This document shows positions 9,778 through 19,242 of a stretch of 64,000 nucleotides of DNA, one piece after another (the first letter of the stretch is position 1; each line of letters starts with the position of its first letter). Position numbers and translations under genes: made by a program. Source of the stretch: JAZDLX01 sp964538455 (GTDB taxonomy: Bacteria > Electryoneota > Electryoneia > Electryoneales > Electryoneaceae); the NCBI GenBank assembly GCA_964538455.1, contig CAZIDZ010000002.1, positions 170,959 to 234,958 of the forward strand. Direction: 5' to 3'. The notes beneath the pieces are model-generated. The model saw nothing but the letters and a program-made list of their open reading frames with translations. It did not search any database and was not told the DNA's origin.

Positions 9778-12136
9778 TCATCGCCAGCAACAGCGCCAGC
9801 ACTCCTGCGAGGGTGAGCAGGCCGGGGCCGATGTCGATCCGGTAGGCGAATTCATTCAGCCATCGTTTACCCAGTAGCCACGCCACAGGTGCCGCAATGA
9901 TACTGGCGCCGACCACGAGCAGGATGATCTGCCGCGTGAGCAGCAGGATAATGTTCCCCTCACTCGCTCCGAGCACTTTCCGAATGCCGATCTCCTTGCG
10001 CCGTTGCGAGACTTCAAGCGTCGAGAGCCCGAACAGTCCCAGCAGGGCGATTACGATTGCGAGTCCCGCGGAATCGGTGATGATCGAATTCCAGCGATGG
10101 TCTTCCCGGTACGCTTTTTCGACATCCTCGTCGACGAACGAATACTTGTACAGGAGGTCTGGGGCGATTTGACTCCACGTTTTCTCAATCGTTTTCATCG
10201 TGGCGGGAATGTTATCCGGTGAAATGCGAATGAAAATTCGCTGAAGGGAGTACCAGTTTTCCCCGCGCAGTGAAATCCCGTGTCCTTTGGAAAAGAACCC
10301 CTGCAAAGACAGCATCAGCAAGGCCGGGGCAATCGGTTCGTGAAGGTCTTCCATGTGCAAATCCGGGAAAACACCGACGACACTCAGGTCGTCAAAATAA
10401 CCTGGCAGAGGTTTTCCAATGGGGTCATCAAAGCCGAAGAGTTTCACCGCTTTTTCGTTAAGCAGCACGGCATGAGTGCTGTCGTGTGCGGAGAGAGCGT
10501 CAAGGTTGCGTCCGGCGAGAATCGGGATTTTCAGGGTGTTCAACCATTCCGGATCGATGACATTCATCTTCAGCCCGCGCCACTCTTTGCCGTCCGGATC
10601 AGTCCAACCGACCTGAAACCAGGGTGAACTTATATCATTCGCCGCTCCCGAAACCGAAAGGACGTTTGGATCGTCGCTCAGCAGTCCTCTCATCTTGTTC
10701 ATCAGTACCTGACCGGTGTTATCCATGTTGAGTGCTTCGAGGACGGCAACTTGCTCGCCGTTGAATCCAAGGTTGGTCCGCGATACGAATTGCATCTGCC
10801 GGAACATGATCATCGTCAGGGCGATCAGCGAAATCGAAAGGCTGAACTGAATGAACACGAGGGTCCGCCGCAACAGGCTTCGTCCACCGACCTTGACGTC
10901 TCCTTTGAATGCTTGTGCCGGACGGAACGAGGAGATCACGAGCGCGGGGTAGCTCCCCGCCAGAAAGACGATGACGACCCAGACAACAGCGAGCGAAGCG
11001 AGCACCACCGGACTGAACTGCAGCGTAAGATTCCTGTCCGCTAGGCTGTTGAACACCGGAAGCGAGAGCTCGGCAAACAGCACGCCAATGATCACTGCCA
11101 GGAAGGCCAGCACTCCCGTTTCGACCCAGAATTGTGTCATCAACGGAGAGCGGTTCGCGCCGAGAACCTTGCGCATTCCAACCTCTTTGGTGCGGGTTGT
11201 CGAACGTCCAAGGGAGAGAGTGGTGAAATTGATGCTCGCGATCAGCAAAATGATCAGAGTAATCCCCGAAAGGACCAGGGCTGCGATTGCCTCCGTGGTC
11301 GTCGGCATTCCCTTGGGGTTTTTCAATGCGATGTGGATCTGGCGCAGCGGCTGCAAGTACCAGGCTCGTTTGTAAAGTTCATCCGTATTGACTTTGAGCG
11401 ATGACGTCATCTCTTCGATCGCAGCTTCCACCGTTGCTGGCTGGACACCTGGCTTGAGCCGTACGATCGTTTCCGACCACTTCATCCCCCAGGTGTCGCG
11501 GAGCCGTTTACGGATCGCGGAATAGTCAACCTCGTAGGGGTAGATGATATCCGGACGGTAGGTCGAGTTGATCGGCAGATCCCGGTAGACACCGTTGATC
11601 GTGAATACATCGAAGGAGTCATCCGTTTCGATTTCAAACGTCTGTCCCATCGCATTCGTTCTGCCGAAGTATTTCTCCGCGAAACTCCTGCTGACCATGA
11701 CAGAGCGGAGCCCCTCAAGTACCGTTTTGGGATTCCCCGAGAGCATCGAGAGTCCGAAGACTTCTGCGACGTTGGAGTCAGCGCTCATCGAGGAGAGGTT
11801 GACGAGCTGACGGTTGATCCGGGCCAGCGCATCGGTCTCCGCAATTCGAACGACGGACTCGACTCCGGGCACACTCTTTCGTAACTCCGGGGCGAGCAGT
11901 GAGGTTACGGTGGAACTGTAACGGCGATCGCGGCCTTTGGGAATGTCTTCGGTGACAACCCGGTAGACCCTGTCTGCATCGTGAAACGAGGTGTCCCAGG
12001 TGAATTCGAAATGCAGATAGGTCGTGATCAGCAGGCACGCTGCAACCGCAATCGCAAGGCCCAAGACATTGATTATCGTGTAGATACGATTCCTGAGCAA
12101 GGTGCGCACAGCGATTTTCAGATAGTTCCCAATCAT
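9710..12136 (-). CDS. ABC transporter permease, MacB/FtsX type
   Basis: An 808-residue inner-membrane protein with the MacB layout duplicated. TM1 (IYTIINVLGLAIAVAACLLI) is followed by a MacB periplasmic core domain, an FtsX unit with the motif TRTKEVGMRKVLGANRS, a second periplasmic domain, and a second FtsX unit with RRKEIGIRKVLGASEGNI. Such permeases drive mechanotransmission, lipoprotein handling or efflux, powered by a separate ATPase. No ATPase gene is adjacent. A good ribosome site (AGGAG) lies 8 bases before the ATG. A close architectural paralogue lies at 56911-59328. The substrate is unknown. Confidence 0.9.
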   Translation of the reverse strand: MIGNYLKIAVRTLLRNRIYTIINVLGLAIAVAACLLITTYLHFEFTWDTSFHDADRVYRVVTEDIPKGRDRRYSSTVTSLLAPELRKSVPGVESVVRIAETDALARINRQLVNLSSMSADSNVAEVFGLSMLSGNPKTVLEGLRSVMVSRSFAEKYFGRTNAMGQTFEIETDDSFDVFTINGVYRDLPINSTYRPDIIYPYEVDYSAIRKRLRDTWGMKWSETIVRLKPGVQPATVEAAIEEMTSSLKVNTDELYKRAWYLQPLRQIHIALKNPKGMPTTTEAIAALVLSGITLIILLIASINFTTLSLGRSTTRTKEVGMRKVLGANRSPLMTQFWVETGVLAFLAVIIGVLFAELSLPVFNSLADRNLTLQFSPVVLASLAVVWVVIVFLAGSYPALVISSFRPAQAFKGDVKVGGRSLLRRTLVFIQFSLSISLIALTMIMFRQMQFVSRTNLGFNGEQVAVLEALNMDNTGQVLMNKMRGLLSDDPNVLSVSGAANDISSPWFQVGWTDPDGKEWRGLKMNVIDPEWLNTLKIPILAGRNLDALSAHDSTHAVLLNEKAVKLFGFDDPIGKPLPGYFDDLSVVGVFPDLHMEDLHEPIAPALLMLSLQGFFSKGHGISLRGENWYSLQRIFIRISPDNIPATMKTIEKTWSQIAPDLLYKYSFVDEDVEKAYREDHRWNSIITDSAGLAIVIALLGLFGLSTLEVSQRRKEIGIRKVLGASEGNIILLLTRQIILLVVGASIIAAPVAWLLGKRWLNEFAYRIDIGPGLLTLAGVLALLLAMITVGGLAWKASTTNPADSIRYE

Positions 12137-12284
12137 GGCGAGGCTCCTGCTGGTATCTCTCGCAGATTACCATACAACAGATGTGCCAGAACTCACTATA
12201 TTGTAATTTATGAACATAAGTGTAGTTTAATGGTGAAAGATGTACGCTTTCGAACATCCCTTGTCCACGCTCGGACGGAGTGGA

Positions 12285-13127
12285 TCAGAGGTCGGTTTCG
12301 AAAATCCGGTTGGCGCAATCCGGTGTAAGCGCAACATCTACAAGAGTTTCTGCGAGAGGACGGGCGTTCGCTGGCGGGAATGGTGTGGGACGCCGCTTGA
12401 GGCCGAAGAGACTGCGGAAGGCAGGCTGCTCACGTCCACCGCGATCGGAGTCGGCCACGGCACCGATGCGGACAACGGTGTAGTTCAGGCCGCTTTGGAT
12501 CAGGAAATCTTCGGCTTTTGCCTTCATCTGCATGAATTCGCTTGATGAACTGTCATCCGCGCCGATCGCGGAAGCGAGGATGAACCGCAAATTCTCCTCA
12601 CCGGCGGAGACGCACGCGCGGATGAGCATCGAAGTGAGTCCAAGATCGACAGCCATGTAACTGTCAATAAAAGGGTTAGGTTTGAACTCTTCGTCCGATT
12701 TCATCCGCCGTTCCGAGGAGCCGAGCAGGCAGAAAACGAGGGAGGGGCGGATGTCCGCAAGCCGCCGCGAGATTTCCTCCTGATCCCAGGGTGTTGTATC
12801 CACTCCGCTTCCCACTTGACGGAAGTACTCGATCCACTCGTTGACGTAAGGGCTGTCGTTCCGGATGTGAGCGATCGTTTCGACGCCGCGGCTGGCGAGC
12901 GCGGAAACCACTTCACGGCCTGTAATTCCCGTTGCCCCGGCGACGAATGCGAGGTGGGCATAGATGTTGGGCAGTTCGATCTCGAGCTCGGAATCGGGGC
13001 CGGTTTCATCCGACGGCAGGTCGGATTCGCCCTCTCTGTCCGCTGTCCTCAGAGCCATTTCCGGTTCCCGGTCCGAAGCCTCATCGTCCTCGTATTGCGC
13101 GTTGTCCTGGTGTTCGAGTTCGCTCAT
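12285..13127 (-). CDS. NAD(P)-binding Rossmann-fold protein (atypical SDR)
   Basis: A 280-residue protein. Residues 1-55 are strikingly acidic and probably disordered. From about residue 57 the sequence reads as an atypical short-chain dehydrogenase, NAD(P)H-binding type: AHLAFVAGATGITGREVVSAL contains the GxTGxxG dinucleotide motif, followed by a conserved central region (FILASAIGADD) and the late motif LNYTVVRIGAVAD. Similar proteins act as oxidoreductases, quinone-oxidoreductase-like proteins or chaperones. No classical YxxxK catalytic pair is obvious, so catalysis is uncertain. It is separated from both neighbours and probably transcribed alone. Confidence 0.7.
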   Translation of the reverse strand: MSELEHQDNAQYEDDEASDREPEMALRTADREGESDLPSDETGPDSELEIELPNIYAHLAFVAGATGITGREVVSALASRGVETIAHIRNDSPYVNEWIEYFRQVGSGVDTTPWDQEEISRRLADIRPSLVFCLLGSSERRMKSDEEFKPNPFIDSYMAVDLGLTSMLIRACVSAGEENLRFILASAIGADDSSSSEFMQMKAKAEDFLIQSGLNYTVVRIGAVADSDRGGREQPAFRSLFGLKRRPTPFPPANARPLAETLVDVALTPDCANRIFETDL

Positions 13128-13224
13128 GGGAGATTCAATCCGTTCAATTCACGTTTCGCAATCTCGCCCGTTACGGTCCCCAACGCAAGCGAAAAGAGGG
13201 AAACCGGCGTGGTGCGGTAAGATG

Positions 13225-16200
13225 CTAAAAGGTCGCATTCGCTTCAACCCGGGCGATGTGGATCGGTTTCTGTCCGGCGTCCATGCGCAATGTATACACG
13301 GCGCGGACGGTCATCGCCGAACCGATGCGGATATCCGACCGCAGGTTGATCCGCCCGTTTCGCCCCGGGGGACGGCCCTCCGCGAGCTCATAGGGAAGAG
13401 TCTCCGTTTTCGATTCGACCCAAAACGCCTCGGAGTCGAGGGTCAGCCGCCCGCGTCCTCGCAGCGCATAGGTGATCCCGGGACCCAGCCCCAGCGCTCG
13501 CGCCTCGACATTGGCGCCCTTTTCCCGGTCAATCCGACCGCGTAGCCGAAGCCGCAGCGTCCAGGGCCCTCCAGCCCTCCAGCTCGTCTCGCTGCTTGCT
13601 CCGATCAGGTGGAAACGCTGCCCCGACAGACGCCGTTCGAGGTCTTTCATCCGCCGCTCCCAGGTGCCCAGAGACTCCAGGTCGAGAGCGGGGCTGAGCG
13701 CGTTGCGCAACCGGAGTTCCCAGAGGTCCGACGCCGTCTGCTCTGCGCCTGTGCCGTAGAGGTTCATGAGCAGCGCTTCCGTCTGGTAGCGCAGCCGCGC
13801 GTTGAATTCCCGTGATGAGCGCCAGAGGTACATATCCTGCCGCCAGCGAAGGCGTCCGTCGATCGTCGAATCCGTCTGGAACGAGTTCAATTGCAGCAGC
13901 GCGATCGAAGCGGGATCGGGCCAGCTCGTGATTTCATCGGCCTCCAGTTGGGTGACAAGACTGATGTCTTCCCAGCCAAAACCGGGGATCCTGCCTGCTC
14001 CCCCCGGCAGCCTGTGGGGCGACCAGTCCACGTTCAACTCCGCGGTCAGGTCGGTGGTTGGCAACGCCGTTCCGCTCGGTTCGGGACGGAGGATGATGTC
14101 GCCGATCTCCGGGTCATACACGTACTCGTCTCCAACCCGGATATAGTCGCCCTGCCCTTGCGGCACGGTGTAGGCGATCAACACTCTCGGCCGGGTGACC
14201 GTCCGCGAAAGGCGATAGGCGAGATCGGCGGACAGCGCTCCGCCCAACGGAACCCAGCTGACGTTGAGCCGCGCCAGGCGTGAGGTTACATCCGAACTGT
14301 CCGCCGACTGCCAACTTTTGTCGCGATAGGCGATCTCGGTTTCCGTACTCAAGGGCAACCCTGCCGGGTGCCAGCTCCAGAGCCCCCCGGCGCCTCGCTC
14401 GTTCCAGAGGCGTGCGTACTCCTTGTCGCCGCGCTCGAATCTTCGCTGGGAGGTTTGCAGATACACCGAGCCTTCGTGCCCGTGCCATCCGAGCAGACGC
14501 CAGGTGCCGCGAAGCCGCAGGTACTGGTGGCCGATGTACGTCGTGTCACGGGTGGCGTCGCGTTGTTCGGCCTCCTCCTCGATCTCGGGACGCCAGATCC
14601 CGAGGCGGAACCCTGCGTTACCCGAGGAGCGAATCCAATCCGAATTTTCTCCGAGCCGCTTGTCGCTGCTGACGACACGGTCTGCCCGCAGCATCGAGGA
14701 AAGTGCTCCCCGCTGGATCTGCGCGGCCAGATCAGTCCGGTCGCTGTTGGTTCGGTTTCCCCGCTTCAGCGCCGCCCAGCCGCCGTCGAGGTTTATACCG
14801 TTCGTCGGGCGCAGTGCCAAGTGGAGGGAGCGCTCCCGCTCATGGATTCCCGTCAACGCTGAATCAAGACCCCAGGTGCGCGCGTATTCCACCTCCTTCG
14901 TTCTCGACGGCGCGTGGTACCGTGCGCCCTCGTCCCGCAGCGAGGCGGTCAGTACCATCGGAGCATCGCCGGCACTTCCACCCAGGGGGCGAAGGCTGAT
15001 GTCGTACTTCTGGGCCAGTCCGTCGTTGTTGTTGTCGCCCCTGTTTGAGAGCACATTCGCGTCGTACTGGGAGACTCCGATATCCGCACGGGCGCTGATC
15101 TGCGGACTCGGAGCCAGGGTGAAGGATGTGGCTACGTGCCGCAACCGTTCCGGCAGCGGAACGATGCGGACCGGCGCCCAGCTCCCCGCTCCGGGGCCGA
15201 CCCAGGCGAAATGGTAGCGGCCAAGCGCGGCGTCATACTCCCGGTTATACTCTGCGCCCGGGACATTGCTGAAGATCACCGACCAGCTCCCGGTGGGAGA
15301 TCCATCGGTGCCGGGTTGAGAGAAACGAAACATGGAGTAGCTTTTACCATCGGTCCAGGTGGTGTCCGCACGGATGTAATCGCCGTTCCCTGGACCGACC
15401 GAGTCTGCGGAAGCGATCTGCGCCGGAACGCTGCTGTCGCCGTATCCGGCAAGCTGACGGCGGATTGAGTCCGTCATCTCGAAACCGGTCGGCCGGGTCT
15501 GGTCATCTCCCTCCTGGAGCGCGGTGACGTTGCCCTTCAGCCACCCCTCGGGATTGTTGAACGTGAGCTGACCGGCGTAGAAATTGCGCGGATACGCTTC
15601 CGGGGAATACTCAAAATCCACTTCGATCCGGCTCTCGCTGTCGATCGGATGGCTTGGGGTGAATGTTATTTCGCCGAGCGTGTAGTCCATCGTGTAATCG
15701 GCGTTCTCGCCGCGGACCAGCTCCCGTCCGTCCAGCCAGACCCGCTCGCTGCCGCCGACGATCAGCAGGTCGCGTTCTCCGTCGCGGCCGGTCAGTGGGT
15801 AGGGGCCTTGGACCCCGTCGTTGCCGTTGAATGTGTTGGTGTGAAAAACCGATCGTGTCACAGCTCCCGCGGCGGTGACGCGGAGGTCCGGGGTTCCATA
15901 ACTCACGCGCGCACCCTCCAGCCGCCGGTCGAGCGATCCATAACGCCCGCCGTCGAGGTTCAGCCGGTAGTCGCCAAAGCGTCCACGCGCCCGCCCGGCC
16001 TCGACATCCACGAACACCTGGTCGATTTCGCCGAGACGCCGGCTTGTCCCCTCGGATTGGACGGGGAGGTTACGGTCGTCGAGCAGGGCATGCACTCGTA
16101 TGTCACGCGCGAGTTCACCCTCGAGTGAAAGATGCAGACCGGATTCCAGGCTAACGTCTTGCCCGCTGCCCACCTGCACTCCACGCAGAATCGACCCGCT

Positions 16201-16641
16201 TCTCCGCAGCCGTGAACCGTTTTCGCGCTCCAGGTACTCCAGCGGGGAGGGCTCGGGCACGTAAACGGTCTCACTCTCCAGAGTATCCACACGGACCGCC
16301 CGGTCGGGAGAATAGAGTTGCAGCGTGTCGGGCACGCTCACCGGGAGATAGCTGAACGACGCGTACAATGTGTCAGGGAGGGTCGCGATCCAGGTGAGAA
16401 TCCCAGCGGTGGCGTTCAGGGAATAGTCGATTCCATCGCGAAGCGTATCGTTTGACGGGGTTACCAGCGTCAGGCTGGCGGGATCGAGGTAGCGGTGGGG
16501 AAGGTGCAGCGTGGTCTTCGAACTGTCTGCGATGAGCACTCCCGACCACCTTCCCGGCCGTTCGGCGCGGAGTTGTGGCGACCCGGCGCCCGACAACGCC
16601 AGCAGCAGGATCAATCCCGTTGCCGCCGCTCCCCGCCGCAT
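13225..16641 (-). CDS. Large outer-membrane beta-barrel protein, SprA-like
   Basis: A 1138-residue protein with a signal peptide (ATGLILLLALSGAGS). It is almost entirely beta-type, with alternating aromatic and polar residues and a final aromatic residue (ARVEANATF), as in outer-membrane barrels. Near residues 150-345 it carries motifs that I associate with FCB surface proteins related to the T9SS translocon SprA: DDRNLPVQSEGTSRRLGEID, GSERVWLDGREL and ENADYTMDYTLGEITFTP. It is much shorter than true SprA (over 2000 residues), so it is more likely a relative than the translocon itself. The ATG has GGGAGG six bases upstream. Three bases separate it from the upstream propeller gene, so the two form an operon. 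The barrel and FCB family are fairly sure; the SprA relationship is inferred. Confidence 0.65.
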   Translation of the reverse strand: MRRGAAATGLILLLALSGAGSPQLRAERPGRWSGVLIADSSKTTLHLPHRYLDPASLTLVTPSNDTLRDGIDYSLNATAGILTWIATLPDTLYASFSYLPVSVPDTLQLYSPDRAVRVDTLESETVYVPEPSPLEYLERENGSRLRRSGSILRGVQVGSGQDVSLESGLHLSLEGELARDIRVHALLDDRNLPVQSEGTSRRLGEIDQVFVDVEAGRARGRFGDYRLNLDGGRYGSLDRRLEGARVSYGTPDLRVTAAGAVTRSVFHTNTFNGNDGVQGPYPLTGRDGERDLLIVGGSERVWLDGRELVRGENADYTMDYTLGEITFTPSHPIDSESRIEVDFEYSPEAYPRNFYAGQLTFNNPEGWLKGNVTALQEGDDQTRPTGFEMTDSIRRQLAGYGDSSVPAQIASADSVGPGNGDYIRADTTWTDGKSYSMFRFSQPGTDGSPTGSWSVIFSNVPGAEYNREYDAALGRYHFAWVGPGAGSWAPVRIVPLPERLRHVATSFTLAPSPQISARADIGVSQYDANVLSNRGDNNNDGLAQKYDISLRPLGGSAGDAPMVLTASLRDEGARYHAPSRTKEVEYARTWGLDSALTGIHERERSLHLALRPTNGINLDGGWAALKRGNRTNSDRTDLAAQIQRGALSSMLRADRVVSSDKRLGENSDWIRSSGNAGFRLGIWRPEIEEEAEQRDATRDTTYIGHQYLRLRGTWRLLGWHGHEGSVYLQTSQRRFERGDKEYARLWNERGAGGLWSWHPAGLPLSTETEIAYRDKSWQSADSSDVTSRLARLNVSWVPLGGALSADLAYRLSRTVTRPRVLIAYTVPQGQGDYIRVGDEYVYDPEIGDIILRPEPSGTALPTTDLTAELNVDWSPHRLPGGAGRIPGFGWEDISLVTQLEADEITSWPDPASIALLQLNSFQTDSTIDGRLRWRQDMYLWRSSREFNARLRYQTEALLMNLYGTGAEQTASDLWELRLRNALSPALDLESLGTWERRMKDLERRLSGQRFHLIGASSETSWRAGGPWTLRLRLRGRIDREKGANVEARALGLGPGITYALRGRGRLTLDSEAFWVESKTETLPYELAEGRPPGRNGRINLRSDIRIGSAMTVRAVYTLRMDAGQKPIHIARVEANATF

Positions 16642-16644
16642 CCG

Positions 16645-17577
16645 CTACCTCCCGTCCCTCACGATGATGCGGAATTGAAGAAGGCTTTTACCTACAGCGG
16701 CGTAGAGCCGGTCGCCGCGAAGCGCGATGTCTTGTACCGGCCCGCCTACAATCTCCCGGGGCCAGCGTCCGAGTTCGCTTCCGGTATCTGAAAAAGCGAC
16801 GATGCCGCTGTCACCGCACAGCCAGAGACGGTGGTTGCCCTGTGCGATTCCCACCGGCCCGTCTCCCGCAAGTTTCCAGGGGCGCAGTCCGCGCAGAGTA
16901 CCGAAACGGTCGAGCAGCACCACGGCGTGGAGTCCGGGGTCGGCGATAGCGAATCCATTGTCGTCGGTCGTTTCGATCCGCCGGGGCTCAACGAGGGCGG
17001 GTCCCGCTTGCCCGAAGGACGCCACACGCTCCACGAGGCGTCCCTGCGGGTCGGTGAGCAATCCGTCCGCACGATCTGCCTCGAGCACGATCAAGTCTCC
17101 CTGGACAGAACGTGCCGCCGAGATCGGACGTTCGAGCGCCAGCTTGCTGTTCCCGTCCGTGACCGAGGTGAAGGGTTCCAGGGGAGCCAGCCAGGGATCG
17201 TAGCGGACAATCTGATCCGCCATCGGATCACACGCCCAGAGTTCGAATCCTACAGCGGCCAGGTCTCCTGCGGATCTCAGGGCGCCCCGGCCGAAACCGA
17301 ATCCTCCCGCTTCCCCGCGCCAGCCGCCGTTGTTGTCGAGAAGCAGTATCCGGCGGGTGTCGCCGTCCAGCAGGGCGACGCTCCCGTCTGCGAGGATCGC
17401 CACAGCGGCGATTTTCGTGGGCGGTGCCGCGTCCGCTGGAAGGTTGCCAAATGGGCCGAGAGGCTGTAGATCAACCGTAGCCGAGGGGGATTCCGGAGGA
17501 GCGGCCACGCCTGTGGGGAGAGTGGACAATCCCGCGACGGCGGCGATTGCCAGCAGCGAAATACGAAAGGCTTTCAT
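16645..17577 (-). CDS. Secreted beta-propeller protein (NHL-like)
   Basis: A 310-residue protein with a signal peptide (FRISLLAIAAVAGLSTLPTG). The mature part contains about six blade-like repeats, such as IAAVAILADGSVALLDGDTR, GNHRLWLCGDSGIVAFSDTG and DIALRGDRLYAAVGKSLLQF, which suggest a six-bladed propeller. The stop lies three bases before the start of the SprA-like gene, so they are co-transcribed and probably work together at the outer membrane. The ribosome site AGAGG is four bases before the ATG. The exact role is unknown. Confidence 0.7.
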   Translation of the reverse strand: MKAFRISLLAIAAVAGLSTLPTGVAAPPESPSATVDLQPLGPFGNLPADAAPPTKIAAVAILADGSVALLDGDTRRILLLDNNGGWRGEAGGFGFGRGALRSAGDLAAVGFELWACDPMADQIVRYDPWLAPLEPFTSVTDGNSKLALERPISAARSVQGDLIVLEADRADGLLTDPQGRLVERVASFGQAGPALVEPRRIETTDDNGFAIADPGLHAVVLLDRFGTLRGLRPWKLAGDGPVGIAQGNHRLWLCGDSGIVAFSDTGSELGRWPREIVGGPVQDIALRGDRLYAAVGKSLLQFRIIVRDGR

Positions 17578-17634
17578 GGTGCCTCTTCACGCTGTTTGCA
17601 GCTTCGATCATCCCACGCCGATGTTCCAACAAAA

Positions 17635-17675
17635 AGCGGGACCGTTCCACCTCGGCATGGGGGAACAGACCCGCT
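17635..17675 (-). terminator. Rho-independent terminator of glgA
   Basis: Read on the minus strand, AGCGGG at 17675-17670 pairs with CCCGCT at 17640-17635, with further pairing inside (GTTCC with GGAAC). The stem is followed by TTTTTG. It lies 35-75 bases beyond the glgA stop. Confidence 0.75.
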
Positions 17676-17709
17676 GAAACGTTTTCACAAAGTTGGAAAC
17701 AGACCTCCG

Positions 17710-19176
17710 TCAGGCCGTAACCGCCTTGCCGTACACTTTCGCCAGCGCCTTGGCCGACTTGGTCCAGTCGTGATCCTCTTTCATCCCGTTCTGCTGCAGC
17801 TTCTTCCAGCTCTTCTCGTTTTTCCAGACCTTCAAGGCCCGTTTCACGGCGGCGACGAGGCTGACAGCGCGGTATTGGTCGAACCGGAATCCGTTTCCCT
17901 TGTCCTTCGAGAATTCCGTGATCGTATCGGCGAGGCCGCCGGTGCCGTGGACGATCGGAGGAGTCCCGTATTTCAGTCCATAGAGCTGGTTCAATCCGCA
18001 CGGCTCATATTTCGAGGGCATCAGAATCACATCCGCCCCCGCTTCGATACGGTGAGCGAGGGCGTCATCATGGACGAGCTTGAGGACGACACGGCCGGAG
18101 TGCTTTGCCGCGATCTTGGTGAGCTTTTCCTCGATCTCCTTCTGACCGCTACCAAGGATCACCAGAATCACCGGCAGCGCGAGTAGATCCTTGATCCCCT
18201 CGAGCAGCAGGTCGAACCCCTTCTGATCGACGAGGCGGCTGATCATGCCGATCACCATCCGCTTATCGCAGTTCTCGAGTTTGAATTCCTTGCAGAGAGC
18301 CTCACGGTTCTGTCGCTTCTCGGCGAGCGTCGACCGGCCGTAGTTCGCCGCGATTTCCTTATCGGTTTCGGGATTCCACACGGTCCCGTCAATGCCGTTT
18401 AAAATGCCTGTCAGGTCGTTTTTCCGTTTCTTCAGCACCGTGTCCAGCCCGCCCCACCACTCGTGAGTCTTCAGGATCTGCTTGCCGTAAGAGGGTGAAA
18501 CGGTGGTAATCTGGTTGGCAAAGGTGATTCCGGCCTTGAGGAAGTTGATCCGACCCTGATGGAAAGCGGGGTGTTTCGAATTGAAATCGTTCATCCCGAT
18601 CTGGGGTGCGACGTCGTCCGGGAAGGAGCCCTGATAGGCGAAATTATGGATGGTGAGGACGGTTTTTGTCTTTCCGAAGAAGGGATCGTCCTTGTACACC
18701 GTGTTCATGTAGTAGGGGACGAGGGCGCTCGGCCAGTCGTTGCAATGGATCAGGTCCGGCTGCCAGAAAAGCACTTTCAGCGTTTCCAACGCCGCCCGGG
18801 CAAACAGGGCGAACCGCTGGGCGTCGTCCTTCCACCCCTCGCCGGTCTTCGGGTCGATGTAGATGTCCTTGCGGTCGAAGAACGGTTTATACTCGAGGAA
18901 GTAGGCCTGGACCTTGCTGTCCGGCACGAATCCGGATTTGACCGACACGGTGTGGGTCTTTCCTGCCATCGGGACTTCGATGTCTCGAAGCCGGATCACT
19001 TCACGCAGGTTCCACTTGCGATCCCGAATGATCTTGTACTTGGGCATGAACACACGGACGTCGTGCTCCTGTTCCTTCAACGCCTTGGGAAGAGCACCCG
19101 CCACGTCCGCAAGCCCCCCCACTTTTGCAAAGGGGTACAGTTCACTCGTCAGATACAGCACATTATAGGTGGCCAT
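17710..19176 (-). CDS. glgA: Glycogen (starch) synthase, GT5
   Basis: A 488-residue glycosyltransferase that extends alpha-1,4-glucan using ADP-glucose or UDP-glucose in the cytoplasm. The N-terminal substrate-binding motif FAKVGGLADVAGALPKAL is present, followed by the GT5 domain (SPSYGKQIL) and a C-terminal GT1 domain containing MISRLVDQKGFDLL and the sugar-nucleotide motif SKYEPCGLNQLYGLKYGTPP. The ATG at 19176 has GGAGG 11 bases upstream; an in-frame extension of 18 codons upstream is less likely. A terminator follows. No other glycogen genes are nearby. Confidence 0.95.
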   Translation of the reverse strand: MATYNVLYLTSELYPFAKVGGLADVAGALPKALKEQEHDVRVFMPKYKIIRDRKWNLREVIRLRDIEVPMAGKTHTVSVKSGFVPDSKVQAYFLEYKPFFDRKDIYIDPKTGEGWKDDAQRFALFARAALETLKVLFWQPDLIHCNDWPSALVPYYMNTVYKDDPFFGKTKTVLTIHNFAYQGSFPDDVAPQIGMNDFNSKHPAFHQGRINFLKAGITFANQITTVSPSYGKQILKTHEWWGGLDTVLKKRKNDLTGILNGIDGTVWNPETDKEIAANYGRSTLAEKRQNREALCKEFKLENCDKRMVIGMISRLVDQKGFDLLLEGIKDLLALPVILVILGSGQKEIEEKLTKIAAKHSGRVVLKLVHDDALAHRIEAGADVILMPSKYEPCGLNQLYGLKYGTPPIVHGTGGLADTITEFSKDKGNGFRFDQYRAVSLVAAVKRALKVWKNEKSWKKLQQNGMKEDHDWTKSAKALAKVYGKAVTA

Positions 19177-19242
19177 GCAGTGCGTAACCTCCGCATCCCA
19201 AAGGAGTTGGTCCCAAAATAGACAGATCAATAAAAAATATAA

